Made by a program: the position numbers and the translations under genes. The notes under the pieces are model-generated. The model ran no database searches, was not told where the DNA came from, and saw nothing but the letters and a program-made list of their open reading frames with translations. This document shows positions 32,450 through 46,893 of a stretch of 64,000 nucleotides of DNA, one piece after another (the stretch's first letter is position 1; each line of letters starts with the position of its first letter). Source of the DNA: CBDBIG01 sp965205845 [NCBI: bacterium] (lineage in GTDB: Bacteria; SAR324); NCBI GenBank assembly GCA_965205845.1, contig CBDBIG010000005.1, positions 496,001 through 560,000 on the forward strand, given 5' to 3'.

Positions 32450-34312
32450 ATGAGAAAAACTAACCCGTTGCGCAAAATTCTACAAGGTTTTTATGTCCCG
32501 CTACCATGGGTGCTTTTTGGGCTTTGCCCCGGCCCTGTAGGGAGTCAACCGCTGCAAGCAAAAACACCCGCAGCGGCCATGTCGCGGTCACCTGAAAAAC
32601 CTCCAACCCATCCGGCCGCCCAAGCTGCGCCGTTTTTAAATGCCTTGCGCCAAGCTGGGATTGCCCCGCAGCATGCAGCCTTGGTTATTTACTTACCCAA
32701 CGAAGGGCGTTATCTCCTACGCCACCATGCCACGCGCCTCCAACCTGCTGCTTCAAACACCAAATTGCTTACCAGCTACGTCGCCTTGCGCATTTTAGGA
32801 GAACAGCACCGATGGCGCACGCATTTTTGGCTGGTGCCCCACCCCATCACCCAGGGAAACCCCCAATGGGCCCTGTGGGTCCGCGGTTCGGGCGACCCCT
32901 CCATTCGGGCCCAGGATATCGCAAGAATTGCACACCGTTTGCGTGCAGCAGGTTTAAAACGCTTTGAAGGGAGCATTTTTTTGGATAGCAGCCATTATGA
33001 GGCCGCGCCCAACCCACCACATTGGCCCAAAAAGCGGTTATGGAAGCACTGGGCAGCACCGCTTAGCCCGTTTATTGTTGAGCAAAACATTGCAAAAGTA
33101 CGCATTGTCGCCCCCCCTTTGTCTCCTGAATGGCTCAAAAAAGTACGCCTTGTAAAACCTGCAGACACCAATCGCCATGATGTTCATACCTCTGCCCCCC
33201 AGGGAGCACCCCGTTCGTCTCCAGCACTCGATGCTGCCACCAATCCCGTCAAGGGGCTTAAGCTTCCCGCCAAAACAACCACAGACCCATCGATTCGAGC
33301 AGCACCCCTTCTTGTTGCACTGCCGTTTGTGGCCAACGTTAATTTACCAACCTTGCGGGTTAAAGCCAGTTTTATTCTTGGGAATAAGCCTCCTAAACTT
33401 CAGGTTTTGCAGCACTGGGACGCCTTGCAAGGTCACATCAAAATTCATGGACGCATGCCCTTCGCGCGTTTTCCCATGCAACTCGAACTGGCCGTGTACA
33501 AGCCCGCATTACATTTTGGCTTGCTGCTGCGCCATTTTTTGCAGCAAGCGGGGGTCGAAGGCGCACAGCACGCAGCCTTGCGTTTTGGCAAACCTCCCGC
33601 CCAAGGGCGCAAAAAGCACAATCTGTACACGCACCATTCGCGCCCTTTAAAGCAGCTATTACACCTGCCGCTCAACCTGAGTTCGAACGTGGCTGCCGAG
33701 GCCATTTTGCGCGAAACCGCCTTGGCTTACCGCCCCCATATTTCTCCAAAACCTCAAGGAGCGATTAGTGCGAAAGAAGCCAAGGTGGCTTATGCCAGCA
33801 TTTTAAAGCACTTGCTGCAGGCCACACCCCAACAAGCAAGCCTTTTTGATGGTTCTGGACTCAGCCCCAATAATCAAACGAGTGCCATGATGTTGATAAA
33901 AGTATTGCGCCTTGCATGGCAGGACACGCATTTACAAAAGCCCTTTTTTGGAGCATTGCCCGTGTTGGGGGTGCGCGGCACCTTGCGTTGGCGGCGGCAT
34001 CTGAGGGCCATGCGTGGACGGGTTATGGCTAAAACGGGCTCTTTGTATGCTACCAGCAATTTAAGCGGTCTCATGCTGTTGCCCCAAGGCAAGCCTGTCT
34101 TGTTTTCCTTTTTGCTGCACCAAGCGGGTAAGCGCAGTGCAACCTTGCAAACCCTACAAGATAACGCCCTTGGGCGCATTTTCTCCTTGCTGCAAACCCT
34201 CCCGTCCGCAAAAAATTTACCCCACCGTGGCCCATTGACACCGCGCCCCCCCACCCATAACCCCCCCATCAAAACCCCGCTTGCAAAAACACCAGCGCAA
34301 GTGACAAAATAG
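32450..34312 (+). CDS. dacB: PBP4-type D-alanyl-D-alanine carboxypeptidase/endopeptidase (peptidase S13)
   Basis: Periplasmic penicillin-binding protein that trims or cuts cross-linked peptidoglycan. From ATG 32450 it has about 620 residues; an in-frame ATG 27 bases upstream would only lengthen the leader. The leader (KILQGFYVPLPWVLFGLCPG) can act as a signal peptide. The three active-site boxes are SNTK near residue 101, SSN in LNLSSNVAAEAIL, and KTG in MAKTGSLYATSNL near 527. VRGSGDPSI and FDGSGLSPNN are also typical. The size reflects the class C insertion plus a Pro/His-rich tail of about 45 residues. Confidence 0.92.
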   Translation: MRKTNPLRKILQGFYVPLPWVLFGLCPGPVGSQPLQAKTPAAAMSRSPEKPPTHPAAQAAPFLNALRQAGIAPQHAALVIYLPNEGRYLLRHHATRLQPAASNTKLLTSYVALRILGEQHRWRTHFWLVPHPITQGNPQWALWVRGSGDPSIRAQDIARIAHRLRAAGLKRFEGSIFLDSSHYEAAPNPPHWPKKRLWKHWAAPLSPFIVEQNIAKVRIVAPPLSPEWLKKVRLVKPADTNRHDVHTSAPQGAPRSSPALDAATNPVKGLKLPAKTTTDPSIRAAPLLVALPFVANVNLPTLRVKASFILGNKPPKLQVLQHWDALQGHIKIHGRMPFARFPMQLELAVYKPALHFGLLLRHFLQQAGVEGAQHAALRFGKPPAQGRKKHNLYTHHSRPLKQLLHLPLNLSSNVAAEAILRETALAYRPHISPKPQGAISAKEAKVAYASILKHLLQATPQQASLFDGSGLSPNNQTSAMMLIKVLRLAWQDTHLQKPFFGALPVLGVRGTLRWRRHLRAMRGRVMAKTGSLYATSNLSGLMLLPQGKPVLFSFLLHQAGKRSATLQTLQDNALGRIFSLLQTLPSAKNLPHRGPLTPRPPTHNPPIKTPLAKTPAQVTK

Positions 34313-34617
34313 CCTCGGCATCTAGTTAGGATATCCTTAAAAAAAGCAAGTCGGCGCACCAGTCCATAAAACAAACGCAACATAGGGCTAAAAAAAGGCC
34401 CGTTATAAAATTAAAGAATAATTTGCTTGCTTTGTAGAATGTGTGGCTTTTTTTGAACCCATTTTTTTGACTGGGTTAGGCTGAGGTCATTGCTCACCCA
34501 TCCGCTTTTATGTGACCCTCTTTGGCTTTGCCACGCCTCGACACCAGATTTTGTGAATCATCATCGTTTGTTTATTCCATTTTTAAAAAACCCTTGTGTC
34601 AAGATGAGGAATCCATA
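34313..34617. other. Intergenic region upstream of acsA
   Basis: About 300 bases without a gene. A hairpin GGGC-TAAAAAAAG-GCCC near 34385 and an AT-rich segment after it may end the dacB transcript or precede the acsA promoter. GATGAGGA before 34618 is the acsA ribosome-binding site. Confidence 0.4.
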
Positions 34618-36546
34618 ATGAATCAAAAAATCTATGCAATTCCCGCCGATTTTGCCCGCCCGGACACTCTCGATGAGGCAGGCTATCAACGCATGTACGC
34701 CCAATCTATCGCCGAGCCCGAAAAATTTTGGGGCGAGCAGGCAAAGCGGCTCCATTGGTTTAAACCATGGGATCAGGTACTACAACACCGCTATGCCCAA
34801 GCGGAGCATCAGTGGTTTATTGGAGGAAAACTGAATGCTTGTTACAATTGCGTGGATCGCCATTTGGAAGGCCCCCTGCGCGATGCCCCTGCTTTGATTT
34901 GGGAGGGGGATGAACCCGATATGGGCAAAACCTTAACCTATACCCAATTGCATCAAGAGGTATGCCGCTTTGCCAATGCGCTGAAAGCGCAGGGTATTCA
35001 AAAGGGGGATATCGTTACCATTTACATGCCCATGGTATTGGAACTGGCCATTGCCGTGTTGGCGTGTGCCCGCATTGGGGCCGTGCACTCGGTTATTTTT
35101 GGGGGCTTTAGTGCCGAGTCGATTCGAGGGCGCATGGAAGACTGCAAGAGCGAGTATATCATCACCGCTGACGAAGGCGTGCGCGGTGGCAAGAAGATTC
35201 CCCTGAAAAATACGGTGGATGAAGCCCTTGCCATGCTGCGTGGAACCAAGTGCTGTATTGTGTTTCAACGTACAGGCGGCGATATTGCATGGCAAAAAGG
35301 GCGAGATGTTTGGTGGCACGATGTGTTGAAAGGACAATCGGATGCATGCCCCGCAGAGCCGATGGATGCAGAAGACCCGCTGTTTATTTTGTATACCTCG
35401 GGTTCAACGGGCAAGCCAAAGGGTGTGATGCACACCACCGCGGGTTATTTGCTGTATGCCTCCTTAACGCATCAACTGGTTTTTGACCACCGTGCGGGGG
35501 ATCGCTACTGGTGCACCGCCGATATTGGCTGGGTTACAGGGCACAGCTACATTGTGTACGGTCCTTTAAGTAATGGCGGTCCGAGCATCATGTTTGAGGG
35601 TGTGCCCAACTATCCCGATCCAGGGCGTTTTTGGGATGTGTGCGATAAGCACCAGGTGCAAAGCTTTTACACCTCTCCCACTGCCTTGCGCTCGTTGCTG
35701 CGTGAAGGCGATGAACACGTTACCAAGCGCAGCCTTCGTTCTTTGCGCTTACTGGGTACGGTGGGCGAACCCATTAATCCCGAAGCGTGGCGCTGGTATC
35801 ATCAAGTGGTGGGCAAAGGGCGCCTGCCCATTGTGGATACGTGGTGGCAAACCGAAACAGGTGGGGTGTTAATTTCCCCCTTGCCTGGGGCCATGGCACT
35901 TAAACCGGGTTCGGCTGCAAGGCCCTTGTTTGGGGTGCGTCCTGTGCTGCTTAGCGAGGAAGGCAAGGTGGTTGAGGGTGTGGGTGAGGGCTATTTGTGC
36001 ATCGACTTTCCGTGGCCTGGGCAAATGCGCGGGGTTTATGGTGACAAGCAACGTTTTTTTGACACGTACTTCTCACGCTTTCCTGGCTATTATTTTACGG
36101 GCGACGGTGCCAAACGCGACGAAGATGGTTATTACTGGATTTTAGGGCGCATGGATGACGTCATTAACGTTTCTGGTCACCGCCTTGGTTCTGCGGAGGT
36201 GGAATCGGCATTGGTATTGCATCCTTCCGTGGCAGAATCTGCCGTGGTGGGGATGCCTCACGATATTAAGGGCCAAGGCATTTATGCCTATGTCACCCTA
36301 AAACTGGGCGTCGATGAGAGCGAAGATCTTAAAAAAGAACTGCTGCAACATGTTCGCAAAGAGATTGGCACCATTGCCACCCCCGATAAAATTCAATGGG
36401 CACCTGCCTTGCCCAAAACCCGCAGTGGCAAAATTATGCGCCGTATTTTGCGCAAAATTGCCGCGGGTGAAACCCAAAACCTCGGCGATACCACCACTTT
36501 GATTGATCCTACAATCGTGAATGCCCTGGCTGCCAGTGCGCAATAA
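34618..36546 (+). CDS. acsA: Acetyl-CoA synthetase
   Basis: Activates acetate with ATP to acetyl-AMP and then acetyl-CoA in the cytoplasm. From ATG 34618, which has GATGAGGA upstream, it has 642 residues; the longer frame starting at 34522 is not family-like. Visible are the N-terminal [17 protein letters not shown], the AMP-binding loop [16 protein letters not shown] near 258, [50 protein letters not shown], and the [14 protein letters not shown] end. The Lys of SGKIMRR, near 605, is the usual acetylation-control site. Single-gene unit. It suggests growth on, or recycling of, acetate. Confidence 0.97.
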   Translation: MNQKIYAIPADFARPDTLDEAGYQRMYAQSIAEPEKFWGEQAKRLHWFKPWDQVLQHRYAQAEHQWFIGGKLNACYNCVDRHLEGPLRDAPALIWEGDEPDMGKTLTYTQLHQEVCRFANALKAQGIQKGDIVTIYMPMVLELAIAVLACARIGAVHSVIFGGFSAESIRGRMEDCKSEYIITADEGVRGGKKIPLKNTVDEALAMLRGTKCCIVFQRTGGDIAWQKGRDVWWHDVLKGQSDACPAEPMDAEDPLFILYTSGSTGKPKGVMHTTAGYLLYASLTHQLVFDHRAGDRYWCTADIGWVTGHSYIVYGPLSNGGPSIMFEGVPNYPDPGRFWDVCDKHQVQSFYTSPTALRSLLREGDEHVTKRSLRSLRLLGTVGEPINPEAWRWYHQVVGKGRLPIVDTWWQTETGGVLISPLPGAMALKPGSAARPLFGVRPVLLSEEGKVVEGVGEGYLCIDFPWPGQMRGVYGDKQRFFDTYFSRFPGYYFTGDGAKRDEDGYYWILGRMDDVINVSGHRLGSAEVESALVLHPSVAESAVVGMPHDIKGQGIYAYVTLKLGVDESEDLKKELLQHVRKEIGTIATPDKIQWAPALPKTRSGKIMRRILRKIAAGETQNLGDTTTLIDPTIVNALAASAQ

Positions 36547-36791
36547 ACGGGAATAGTGCAAAAGGAATTGGCGTAAAGTGGAGGGGGAGGTTCGATAAGG
36601 TCTCGGGGTTTGTAAGGTCCCCAAGGTTTGTTAATGGATGAGGGGGTCGACCCCCAAGTCGAGCTCAGTGGCAAATCGGGCAATGTTGGCAAAACCACCT
36701 TTTGGTTTTCTTCCATGTGGGCAAGCCCTTGCTTGATTCCTTCCAAATTTTCATGTAGGGGGGCGTTCGCCTATGTGAATGGGCACAAACG
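36547..36791. other. Intergenic region between convergent acsA and rsmG
   Basis: Contains CCTATGTGAATGGGCACAAA, similar to GTGTGAACGGGCACAATGG at 27738 in the phage debris. No gene recognised. Confidence 0.35.
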
Positions 36792-37526
36792 CTAGCGCCG
36801 CACAAATTGCCAAAAACTTCCATCAGAAAGTGTGCTCCCGTTGGGCGGTTCGGTGGGGAGCGAGCAAGGGTGTGGGCACTGTATGGGGAAGGTAAACCAT
36901 GGTTCCCATGCTGTGGCGGGTGTTTGTTCCCATTCTTTTTTGGCTTGTGCTCCCTTAAAGGCAACCAAGACCCCACCCGTTTTTAAGAAGCCACGAGCCA
37001 GGGGTAATAACCGCTGAAAAGGAGCAAAAGCACGGGCCAGTACGCCATCAAAACGTTGCCTCCAAAGGGGGTTTGGTACCAATATTTTGGCGTCAGCGCA
37101 CATTACCTCAGCATTGCTCAGGGCTAGGGTGTGCAAAACATGGGTTTGAAAGCTGGCTTTCTTCTGGCGGTGCTCCACGCTAAGCACGTGTAATTCGGGG
37201 CGGCTCATCGCCAAAAGCAAGCCAGGCAAACCTGCGCCTGACCCCAGGTCAAGCCAGTGGCTGTTTGGGGTAAAGTAGGGCAAGCAAAGCAAACCCAGGC
37301 AATCTAAAATATGCCGCGTCCACACGTTTTGCATTGAGTTTGCGGAGATAAGGTTTATTTTGCGATTCCATTGGATGAGCAGTGCAGCGTAACGTTCGAT
37401 TTGCGTCCATGCATTCGCATCGAGTACAATGCCATGTCTTTTGAGTTCACGGCGCACCTCTTGCACGGGAAATGGTGTGGTTGCAGGTTTGTTTTGCCTG
37501 CATGGGCGTGTTAAGGATGGCATCAA
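36792..37526 (-). CDS. rsmG: RsmG, 16S rRNA (guanine-527 N7) methyltransferase
   Basis: Methylates G527 in the 530 loop of 16S rRNA using S-adenosylmethionine. The 244-residue protein has the family start (YAALLIQWNRKINLISANS), the TRHILDCLGL segment, the SAM loop WLDLGSGAGLPGLLLAM, SVEHRQKKASFQ, and FDGVLARAFAPFQRLLPLA. The C-terminus is somewhat long and Pro/Ser-rich. It is often found with mnmG, parA and parB near the origin; none is adjacent here, so this is a dispersed copy of that cluster. Confidence 0.94.
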   Translation of the reverse strand: MMPSLTRPCRQNKPATTPFPVQEVRRELKRHGIVLDANAWTQIERYAALLIQWNRKINLISANSMQNVWTRHILDCLGLLCLPYFTPNSHWLDLGSGAGLPGLLLAMSRPELHVLSVEHRQKKASFQTHVLHTLALSNAEVMCADAKILVPNPLWRQRFDGVLARAFAPFQRLLPLARGFLKTGGVLVAFKGAQAKKEWEQTPATAWEPWFTFPIQCPHPCSLPTEPPNGSTLSDGSFWQFVRR

Positions 37527-37694
37527 GCTCTAGAAGAGAAGAAAAAAGGATTAGAAAGTGGATTGGATGCGAGAAAATTACGCCAGTGGAAAGCAGGATG
37601 CAGCCCGGTGTACACGCATCAAAAATGAAAGTGAACGTTAGTATTTCTCGCAAATGGCTGTGTTTATGAGAAGTGTATCGCATTACAAATGTCG

Positions 37695-37706
37695 GTCACT
37701 TGTGAC
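37695..37706. promoter_or_regulatory. Perfect short palindrome upstream of the FliN-like gene
   Basis: GTCACTTGTGAC, two 5-base arms around TT, 29 bases before ATG 37736. It could be an operator of a CRP/FNR-like or other dimeric regulator; the match to any known site is loose. Confidence 0.3.
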
Positions 37707-37735
37707 AGATCGGCACCAATAAATGGGGGAGTGCG

Positions 37736-39058
37736 ATGGAGAATACAACTTTTGCTGACATAAAACCTCCTGAAAACAGTGATGAAGAGGGTGGTGGCAG
37801 CGTTTTTGGCGATTTGGACGAGGATATTGACATCGATGCTGCCCAGGATTTTTTGAGCAGCGGCTATGATGCGGTGGTCGAGGCGGTTTTACCAGAACTT
37901 GAAGAAAAACCTCTGGGTGAGGACGATGCGGCACCCGGGTCACCCGGCGAAAACGATGGCGTACTGACCGATGCTACTGGGGTTGAAAAAACGGTGATCT
38001 CGGCCAGTGGATCGGCAGGCGTGAATGAACACGAGAAGGCCGATTTAACACCTCCCCCAGCAATGGCATCCCCCCCTGCAAGTGCCATGCATGGTCTGGA
38101 ACCAGATCGAAACACAGACAAGGCATTTGATACGCCTCATGCCGAAGCGGCGGAAGATGCCGATTCCCCTATGGTCAACCTCGAAATTGCCGATTCGACA
38201 CCCACACCCGAGATACCCGCAGGCAAATCCTCACCCGTGACGGCGCCATCCCCAGCAGTGTGGGAAGATTTTTCTTTTGCTGTAGATGACACCCTCGCCA
38301 ACACGCCTTCCAACACGCCTTCTGATGTAGGCTCGGGGGGCACTGGGGATGAGCACAGTGAAAGTCAAACCCCCAATGCTGGAGGGGGGATCTCTGCGCA
38401 GCCTGTTGCCAGTACTTGGGAAGAAGGAATGGAGGATGTGAGAGGTTTTGAGGGAAGCACCGTTCACAACACTGGGTTGGGCTCAGGGTTGGACGCATTG
38501 GGTGCGGAGGACTTCCTGCCAAAGGACGGTGTGGCAGGGATAGAGGGCTTTGGATTAGAAGAAAAAAGCGATGCAGGTTTGGATGCGCAGCCCGCTCCCC
38601 AGAACGAACAAGCATTGGGCGATGTGGTGGATTTGGCCCCCTACCTTGTGGCTTCAACACCCCTCCCTTTTGAGGGTGAAGGCGAGGTATCCTCAGAAAG
38701 GCGCATGGCTCAAACGGGGGATGCCACTTCTAGTTCTAGTGGTGGGCTAAAAGAGCGGCCTCTTGTACCTGCACCACCACCGCCAACCGAAACTTTAGAT
38801 ACACTAACCCGCCAAATGTTGCTTACCACGCCACAACGCTTGGTGGTTGAATTGGGTGCGCTCGAGTTAAAGGGCGAAGAGATTATGGAGTTGGGTTATG
38901 GGAGCGTCTTGCGCTTAAATCGCACGGTTGGGCAAATGGTAGATATTACGCTGAATGGGTGGTGTCTTGCCAAAGGAGAAATTGTCCTTATTAACGATCG
39001 GGATATTGGGGTGCGGATGGTTTCTGTATATTCTAACCCGCCCAAGCAAAACCCCTGA
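37736..39058 (+). CDS. FliN-like protein with C-terminal SpoA domain and long acidic N-terminal region
   Basis: A 440-residue protein. The last about 80 residues are a SpoA/FliN domain: TPQRLVVELGALELKGEEIM, then LGYGSVLRLNRTVGQMVDIT, then LNGWCLAKGEIVLINDRDIG followed by VRMVSV. The preceding about 350 residues are acidic, rich in Glu, Asp, Pro, Ala and Gly, with no visible fold, like an extended linker or binding region. SpoA domains build the flagellar C-ring and the sorting platform of type III secretion systems. A FliM-like gene follows 53 bases on. A second, conventional FliN is encoded at 62.4 kb, so this one is a specialised paralogue. Domain firm, role inferred. Confidence 0.8.
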   Translation: MENTTFADIKPPENSDEEGGGSVFGDLDEDIDIDAAQDFLSSGYDAVVEAVLPELEEKPLGEDDAAPGSPGENDGVLTDATGVEKTVISASGSAGVNEHEKADLTPPPAMASPPASAMHGLEPDRNTDKAFDTPHAEAAEDADSPMVNLEIADSTPTPEIPAGKSSPVTAPSPAVWEDFSFAVDDTLANTPSNTPSDVGSGGTGDEHSESQTPNAGGGISAQPVASTWEEGMEDVRGFEGSTVHNTGLGSGLDALGAEDFLPKDGVAGIEGFGLEEKSDAGLDAQPAPQNEQALGDVVDLAPYLVASTPLPFEGEGEVSSERRMAQTGDATSSSSGGLKERPLVPAPPPPTETLDTLTRQMLLTTPQRLVVELGALELKGEEIMELGYGSVLRLNRTVGQMVDITLNGWCLAKGEIVLINDRDIGVRMVSVYSNPPKQNP

Positions 39059-39111
39059 TACACTTTAAATTGACGCAGAGGCAGTTGGCCTTTGCCAGTT
39101 GCGTGTAGCCT

Positions 39112-40098
39112 ATGAAAATAGAACGTGGTGCCCATTTGGTGGGCAAGGAAGATCAAGCGGGGATCAGTCCCTACGCCTTTGAGGATGCGAGCGTGTTGCC
39201 AGTGGGCCAAGCACCCTTGCTTGATGTGGTACTCCGGCGTTGGGCCAGGCAAATGGGCGATTACTTCTTTGATCAGTATAAAATAGAGGCTTATGTGGGG
39301 TGCTCGGTGGTCAATCGAGTGCATTTTTCCGAGTTCACCGAGTTGTTGCAAGGCTCTAGACCCTATTATTTTTTTCGCCTTACGCCTTTTGAAGGTGAGG
39401 GTATGTTTGTGTTAGACAATGCCTTAAGCGGTTGGTATTTAGCGCGCCAAGGGATGCAAAAAAGCTTGAGCGCAGCCAACCAAACGTATCTAAAACCCTT
39501 TGCGGAAAAAATGTTGGCAACCTTTGTGGGCTGCGGAAAAGGTATTTTGCCTGTGCAAACAGGTAAACTAAGCCGCGTTACCAATAGCCATGGTCGGGGA
39601 CGGCTGTTAGAAGATTTTGAAATATGTTTTGTCGCTTGGGCGCATGTTTCGATTGGGGACGTGCAGGGCAAGATAGGCTGGTGCCTGCCTTATATCATGC
39701 TGCATTCTATTGTAGAGCAACTTGAACAAGCCCCTATCATTCCTACAGATGTGATGGAAAAACGTGGGGGCATTAAGGTATCATGGGATGCTTTTAAAAA
39801 AACAACACAGATGAAAGTGGGCGTTGCATTGGGAGATGTTGCGAGCCGGCAATTGGCTCTAACCTTGCTTTCTGGCGAGGTATGCGCTATTTCGTCCCTT
39901 GGAAATCGGGGGAAAGTGATGGTAACGCTTGGGCAAACACCCTTTGCGCAAGGCGAAGTGGGTGAGGTTTCAGGGGATTATGCAGTACGTATCGACGAAA
40001 ACGTGCCCAAGGACAGAGAAAAGCGAGAAAAAAAAGGGCTTCCGTTGGGTGAGAAGGGTTTTTCTGCGCTTAAAATGCATGGGATGAAGCCTTACTAA
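39112..40098 (+). CDS. fliM: FliM-like flagellar motor switch protein, divergent
   Basis: A 328-residue protein with FliM layout. DVVLRRWARQMGDYFFDQYK, VHFSEFTELLQGSRPYYFFR then LTPFEGEGMFVLDNALSGWY form the middle domain, and the C-terminal SpoA-type end reads KVGVALGDVASRQLALTLLS, GEVCAISSLGNRGKVMVTLG. Two hallmarks are not seen: the N-terminal CheY-binding EIDxLL motif and the GGxG loop of the middle domain. The rest fits better than SctQ-type secretion proteins. It is paired with the FliN-like gene upstream, so the two probably form one switch complex. A conventional chemotaxis link would need another FliM elsewhere. Confidence 0.7.
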   Translation: MKIERGAHLVGKEDQAGISPYAFEDASVLPVGQAPLLDVVLRRWARQMGDYFFDQYKIEAYVGCSVVNRVHFSEFTELLQGSRPYYFFRLTPFEGEGMFVLDNALSGWYLARQGMQKSLSAANQTYLKPFAEKMLATFVGCGKGILPVQTGKLSRVTNSHGRGRLLEDFEICFVAWAHVSIGDVQGKIGWCLPYIMLHSIVEQLEQAPIIPTDVMEKRGGIKVSWDAFKKTTQMKVGVALGDVASRQLALTLLSGEVCAISSLGNRGKVMVTLGQTPFAQGEVGEVSGDYAVRIDENVPKDREKREKKGLPLGEKGFSALKMHGMKPY

Positions 40099-40563
40099 GT
40101 GAGGGGGAAACTGCGGATGAATAAAAAAAATAAGAAAAATGAAATAATCGATTGACGTGTCATGAAAAGAGGACTAGGTTTACCACATGACACAGCGTAG
40201 GTCGCTTTTTACGCAAATGGTGTTTTTAGGATTCGTCTCTCTGAGAAAGGGCTTGTCCTCCGGTGCGCCAGACAAAAAAAGCGTTTGATCTTTGAAAAAA
40301 AGTTTCTAATCCGAAACGAGCATTCAGAAGAAGTTTCTGTCGTGCTCTGTTCGGAGACATATTCTATAATCGTCAGTTTTTTGATGCGATGTAGGTTTGT
40401 TTTCTTGAGCGGTATACTGTGGCGATAGCCGTGGTGTTTACCGTGTTTATGGGGAACAGACAAAGCCAGAAGGTTAATATTTTTAAAATGTATTGCATTC
40501 TTGCACGGGTGAGAGCGTACCGCAGATGTGCGGGGATCGCTTGCTGCCCATGCAGAACAGAGT
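40099..40563 (+). promoter_or_regulatory. rRNA operon leader: candidate promoter and boxA-like element
   Basis: A gene-free stretch of about 465 bases. TTGACG at 40152-40157 and TAGGTT at 40175-40180 (17-base spacing) form a sigma-70-like promoter. TGATCTTTGAAAA at 40286-40298 resembles the boxA antitermination element (consensus TGCTCTTTGAAAA). A perfect TATAAT at 40365-40370 may be a second -10 box, but its -35 box is poor. I see no protein gene here. Confidence 0.45.
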
Positions 40564-42091
<1,528 letters not shown>

Positions 42092-42274
42092 AGAAGACGT
42101 CTGTTTCATTCAGATGTTGTTATTGAGGCATTTTACGGTATTGTTTTTGGTGTGTCGCTCGAAAAATTGCGATGTTTGTTGTTGTTTCGGATTAGAGACT
42201 TTTTTGAAAGATTGAATGGGCGTGCGTTGTGTGTGTGGGTTCGGTTTTGCTTGCTTGAGAAGAGGTGTTGAAGT

Positions 42275-42730
42275 ATGAGGGTTAATTACCTAAGGGTTGG
42301 TTATTTATCTGTTTTTACCCTGTTTTTGCTTGCTGGTACGGGTTTAGCTGACAAGAATAAGGTTGTGCCTGAGGCCGAAATGCTTGCCTCCAAGAGCTCT
42401 AAAACCAAGGGGATCGAAAGTGTTCGAAAGTTAGGTGTTGTTGCCCTCGATGGCGAGTTTTTGACGCCGAAAGGTCGTTTTCTTCGCGTTTGTGAAATCG
42501 AGATATTGCCAGGTGGGGTTGTTGCCATGCATAAACACAAAGAACGTCCTGGTGTCGCCTACATTCTTCAAGGTGAGTTGATGGAGTACCGTGGTGGCAA
42601 GGCAAGGGTTAAAAAGCAAGGGGATACGGCGTTTGAGAAAACGGGCGTTATCCATTGGTGGGAGAATAAAAGCAAAAAAGTGACGGCGAAAGCGCTTGTG
42701 GTGGATATTGTCCCTGCTGAGACGAGGTAG
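42275..42730 (+). CDS. Exported cupin-domain protein encoded inside the 16S-23S rRNA spacer
   Basis: A 151-residue protein with a signal peptide (VGYLSVFTLFLLAGTGLA, cleavage near ADK). The single cupin barrel has motif 1 GGVVAMHKHKERPGVAYILQ and motif 2 GDTAFEKTGVIHWWENKSKK. The metal-ligand histidines HKH and the later His are present. It begins 190 bases after the 16S end, with AGAAGAGG well placed before ATG 42275, and stops 54 bases before tRNA-Ile. Signal peptide, intact motifs and a good ribosome-binding site indicate a real gene, not a spurious frame. Function unknown; small periplasmic cupins often bind metals or act on small molecules. Confidence 0.85.
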   Translation: MRVNYLRVGYLSVFTLFLLAGTGLADKNKVVPEAEMLASKSSKTKGIESVRKLGVVALDGEFLTPKGRFLRVCEIEILPGGVVAMHKHKERPGVAYILQGELMEYRGGKARVKKQGDTAFEKTGVIHWWENKSKKVTAKALVVDIVPAETR

Positions 42731-42784
42731 GTGTTTTTGGGTCTGTTTTGTTTTCTTTTCGGCAATCACATATTTTGTAATTAG

Positions 42785-42858
42785 GGCCTGTAGCTCAGTT
42801 GGTTAGAGTACACCCCTGATAAGGGTGGGGTCGGACGTTCAAATCGTCCCAGGCCCAC
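42785..42858 (+). tRNA. tRNA-Ile (GAU)
   Basis: Cloverleaf of 74 bases with acceptor GGGCCTG/CAGGCCC and discriminator A. The anticodon loop CTGATAA gives GAT, and the T arm has TTCAAAT. CCA is not encoded. Lies in the rRNA spacer after the cupin gene. Confidence 0.97.
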
Positions 42859-42946
42859 TGTGGTAATGTTTGGTAATGATGGCGGGGAGAGTGTTATCCT
42901 TTCGTGATGTGCGTTTTTCTGAGGGATTAATGGAATAACGGTGTTG

Positions 42947-43019
42947 GGGGGATTAGCTCAGTTGGGAGAGCGCCTGCTTTGCAAGCAGGAGGTCGCCGGT
43001 TCGAACCCGGCATTCTCCA
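42947..43019 (+). tRNA. tRNA-Ala (UGC)
   Basis: 73-base cloverleaf with TAGCTCAGTTGGGAGAGC, anticodon loop TTTGCAA (TGC) and T arm GCCGGTTCGAACCCGGC. The acceptor GGGGGAT/ATTCTCC has two G-U pairs. CCA is not encoded. Confidence 0.97.
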
Positions 43020-43437
43020 CAATTGAGGCGCTGACTCACTAGATCGAGTATGTTTTGAGGAATATGTAGTTTTCCGCATACATGTTAAACGTGTTTTTGA
43101 TGTGTGCGTGAGTAGTCAGCGGGGTTGGTGTCCATTTCGTAATGGATGTTTGCTTCGTCTGTTGGGTTTTTGAAAATTTGAGGAAGAGCAAAGTCTTTTG
43201 TTCTTATGCTGGGTGCGCATATCTGATTTATGGGTTTTTGAGACCTAGTAGCAGATGTTGCGTTAGGATTTGTTGTGTGGGTCATTACGTTTGAAATTCT
43301 CGTTTAGACTTCAACAGTATTTTTGGGGTTTCATGATGATTTATTACTGCAATTCCGCCGAATTGCTCAATACTTTTGCATATAGATAAAAGCGCAACAT
43401 TCCGTTTCGTTTTGACAAGGTCATGGCGTTTAGGAAT
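43020..43437. other. Spacer between tRNA-Ala and 23S
   Basis: About 420 bases with no gene I can support; short frames are not protein-like. It will hold the processing stem that pairs across the 23S gene. Confidence 0.5.
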
Positions 43438-46567
<3,130 letters not shown>

Positions 46568-46686
46568 TTCTATTTCTAAACACCTTGGCTGTTGCCATGG
46601 GTTTTTATCGCCAAAACAGTCGGGTGCACTTTGCTCTGAAAGAGTTGGTGTATGTCGACTGTTGAGCAGTTAAAACAGCCTTCATC

Positions 46687-46806
46687 ATTCCGGTGACTAT
46701 AGCGGGAGAGAGACACCTGTTCCCATTCCGAACACAGTAGTTAAGCCTTCCAGCGCCTATGGTACTGCCGCATTTCTGTGGTGGGAGAGTTGGACGTTGC
46801 CGGAAT
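46687..46806 (+). rRNA. rrf: 5S ribosomal RNA
   Basis: About 120 bases. Terminal stem ATTCCGGTGAC/GTTGCCGGAAT. Internal hallmarks are CACCTGTTCCCATTCCGAAC and GGTACTGCC near the 3' side. It follows the 23S end by about 120 bases. Confidence 0.93.
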
Positions 46807-46893
46807 GATAGAGGCTGTTTGTGCGTTTGGGCGATGCTGCTTATCCGGTAGCGCTCAACTCTTTGAACCTCTTGTTGAGATGGAAGTACTTGG

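Noticed and set aside
34522-34617. Extended start of AcsA
   Set aside because: The extra 32 codons are not family-like and ATG 34618 has a good ribosome-binding site.
37736-40098. Type III secretion sorting platform (SctQ)
   Set aside because: No other secretion genes are nearby and the second protein follows FliM layout better, though SctQ cannot be fully excluded.
43085-43285. 66-codon minus-strand frame in the tRNA-Ala to 23S spacer
   Set aside because: Polar, low-complexity peptide, no ribosome-binding site or recognisable motif.
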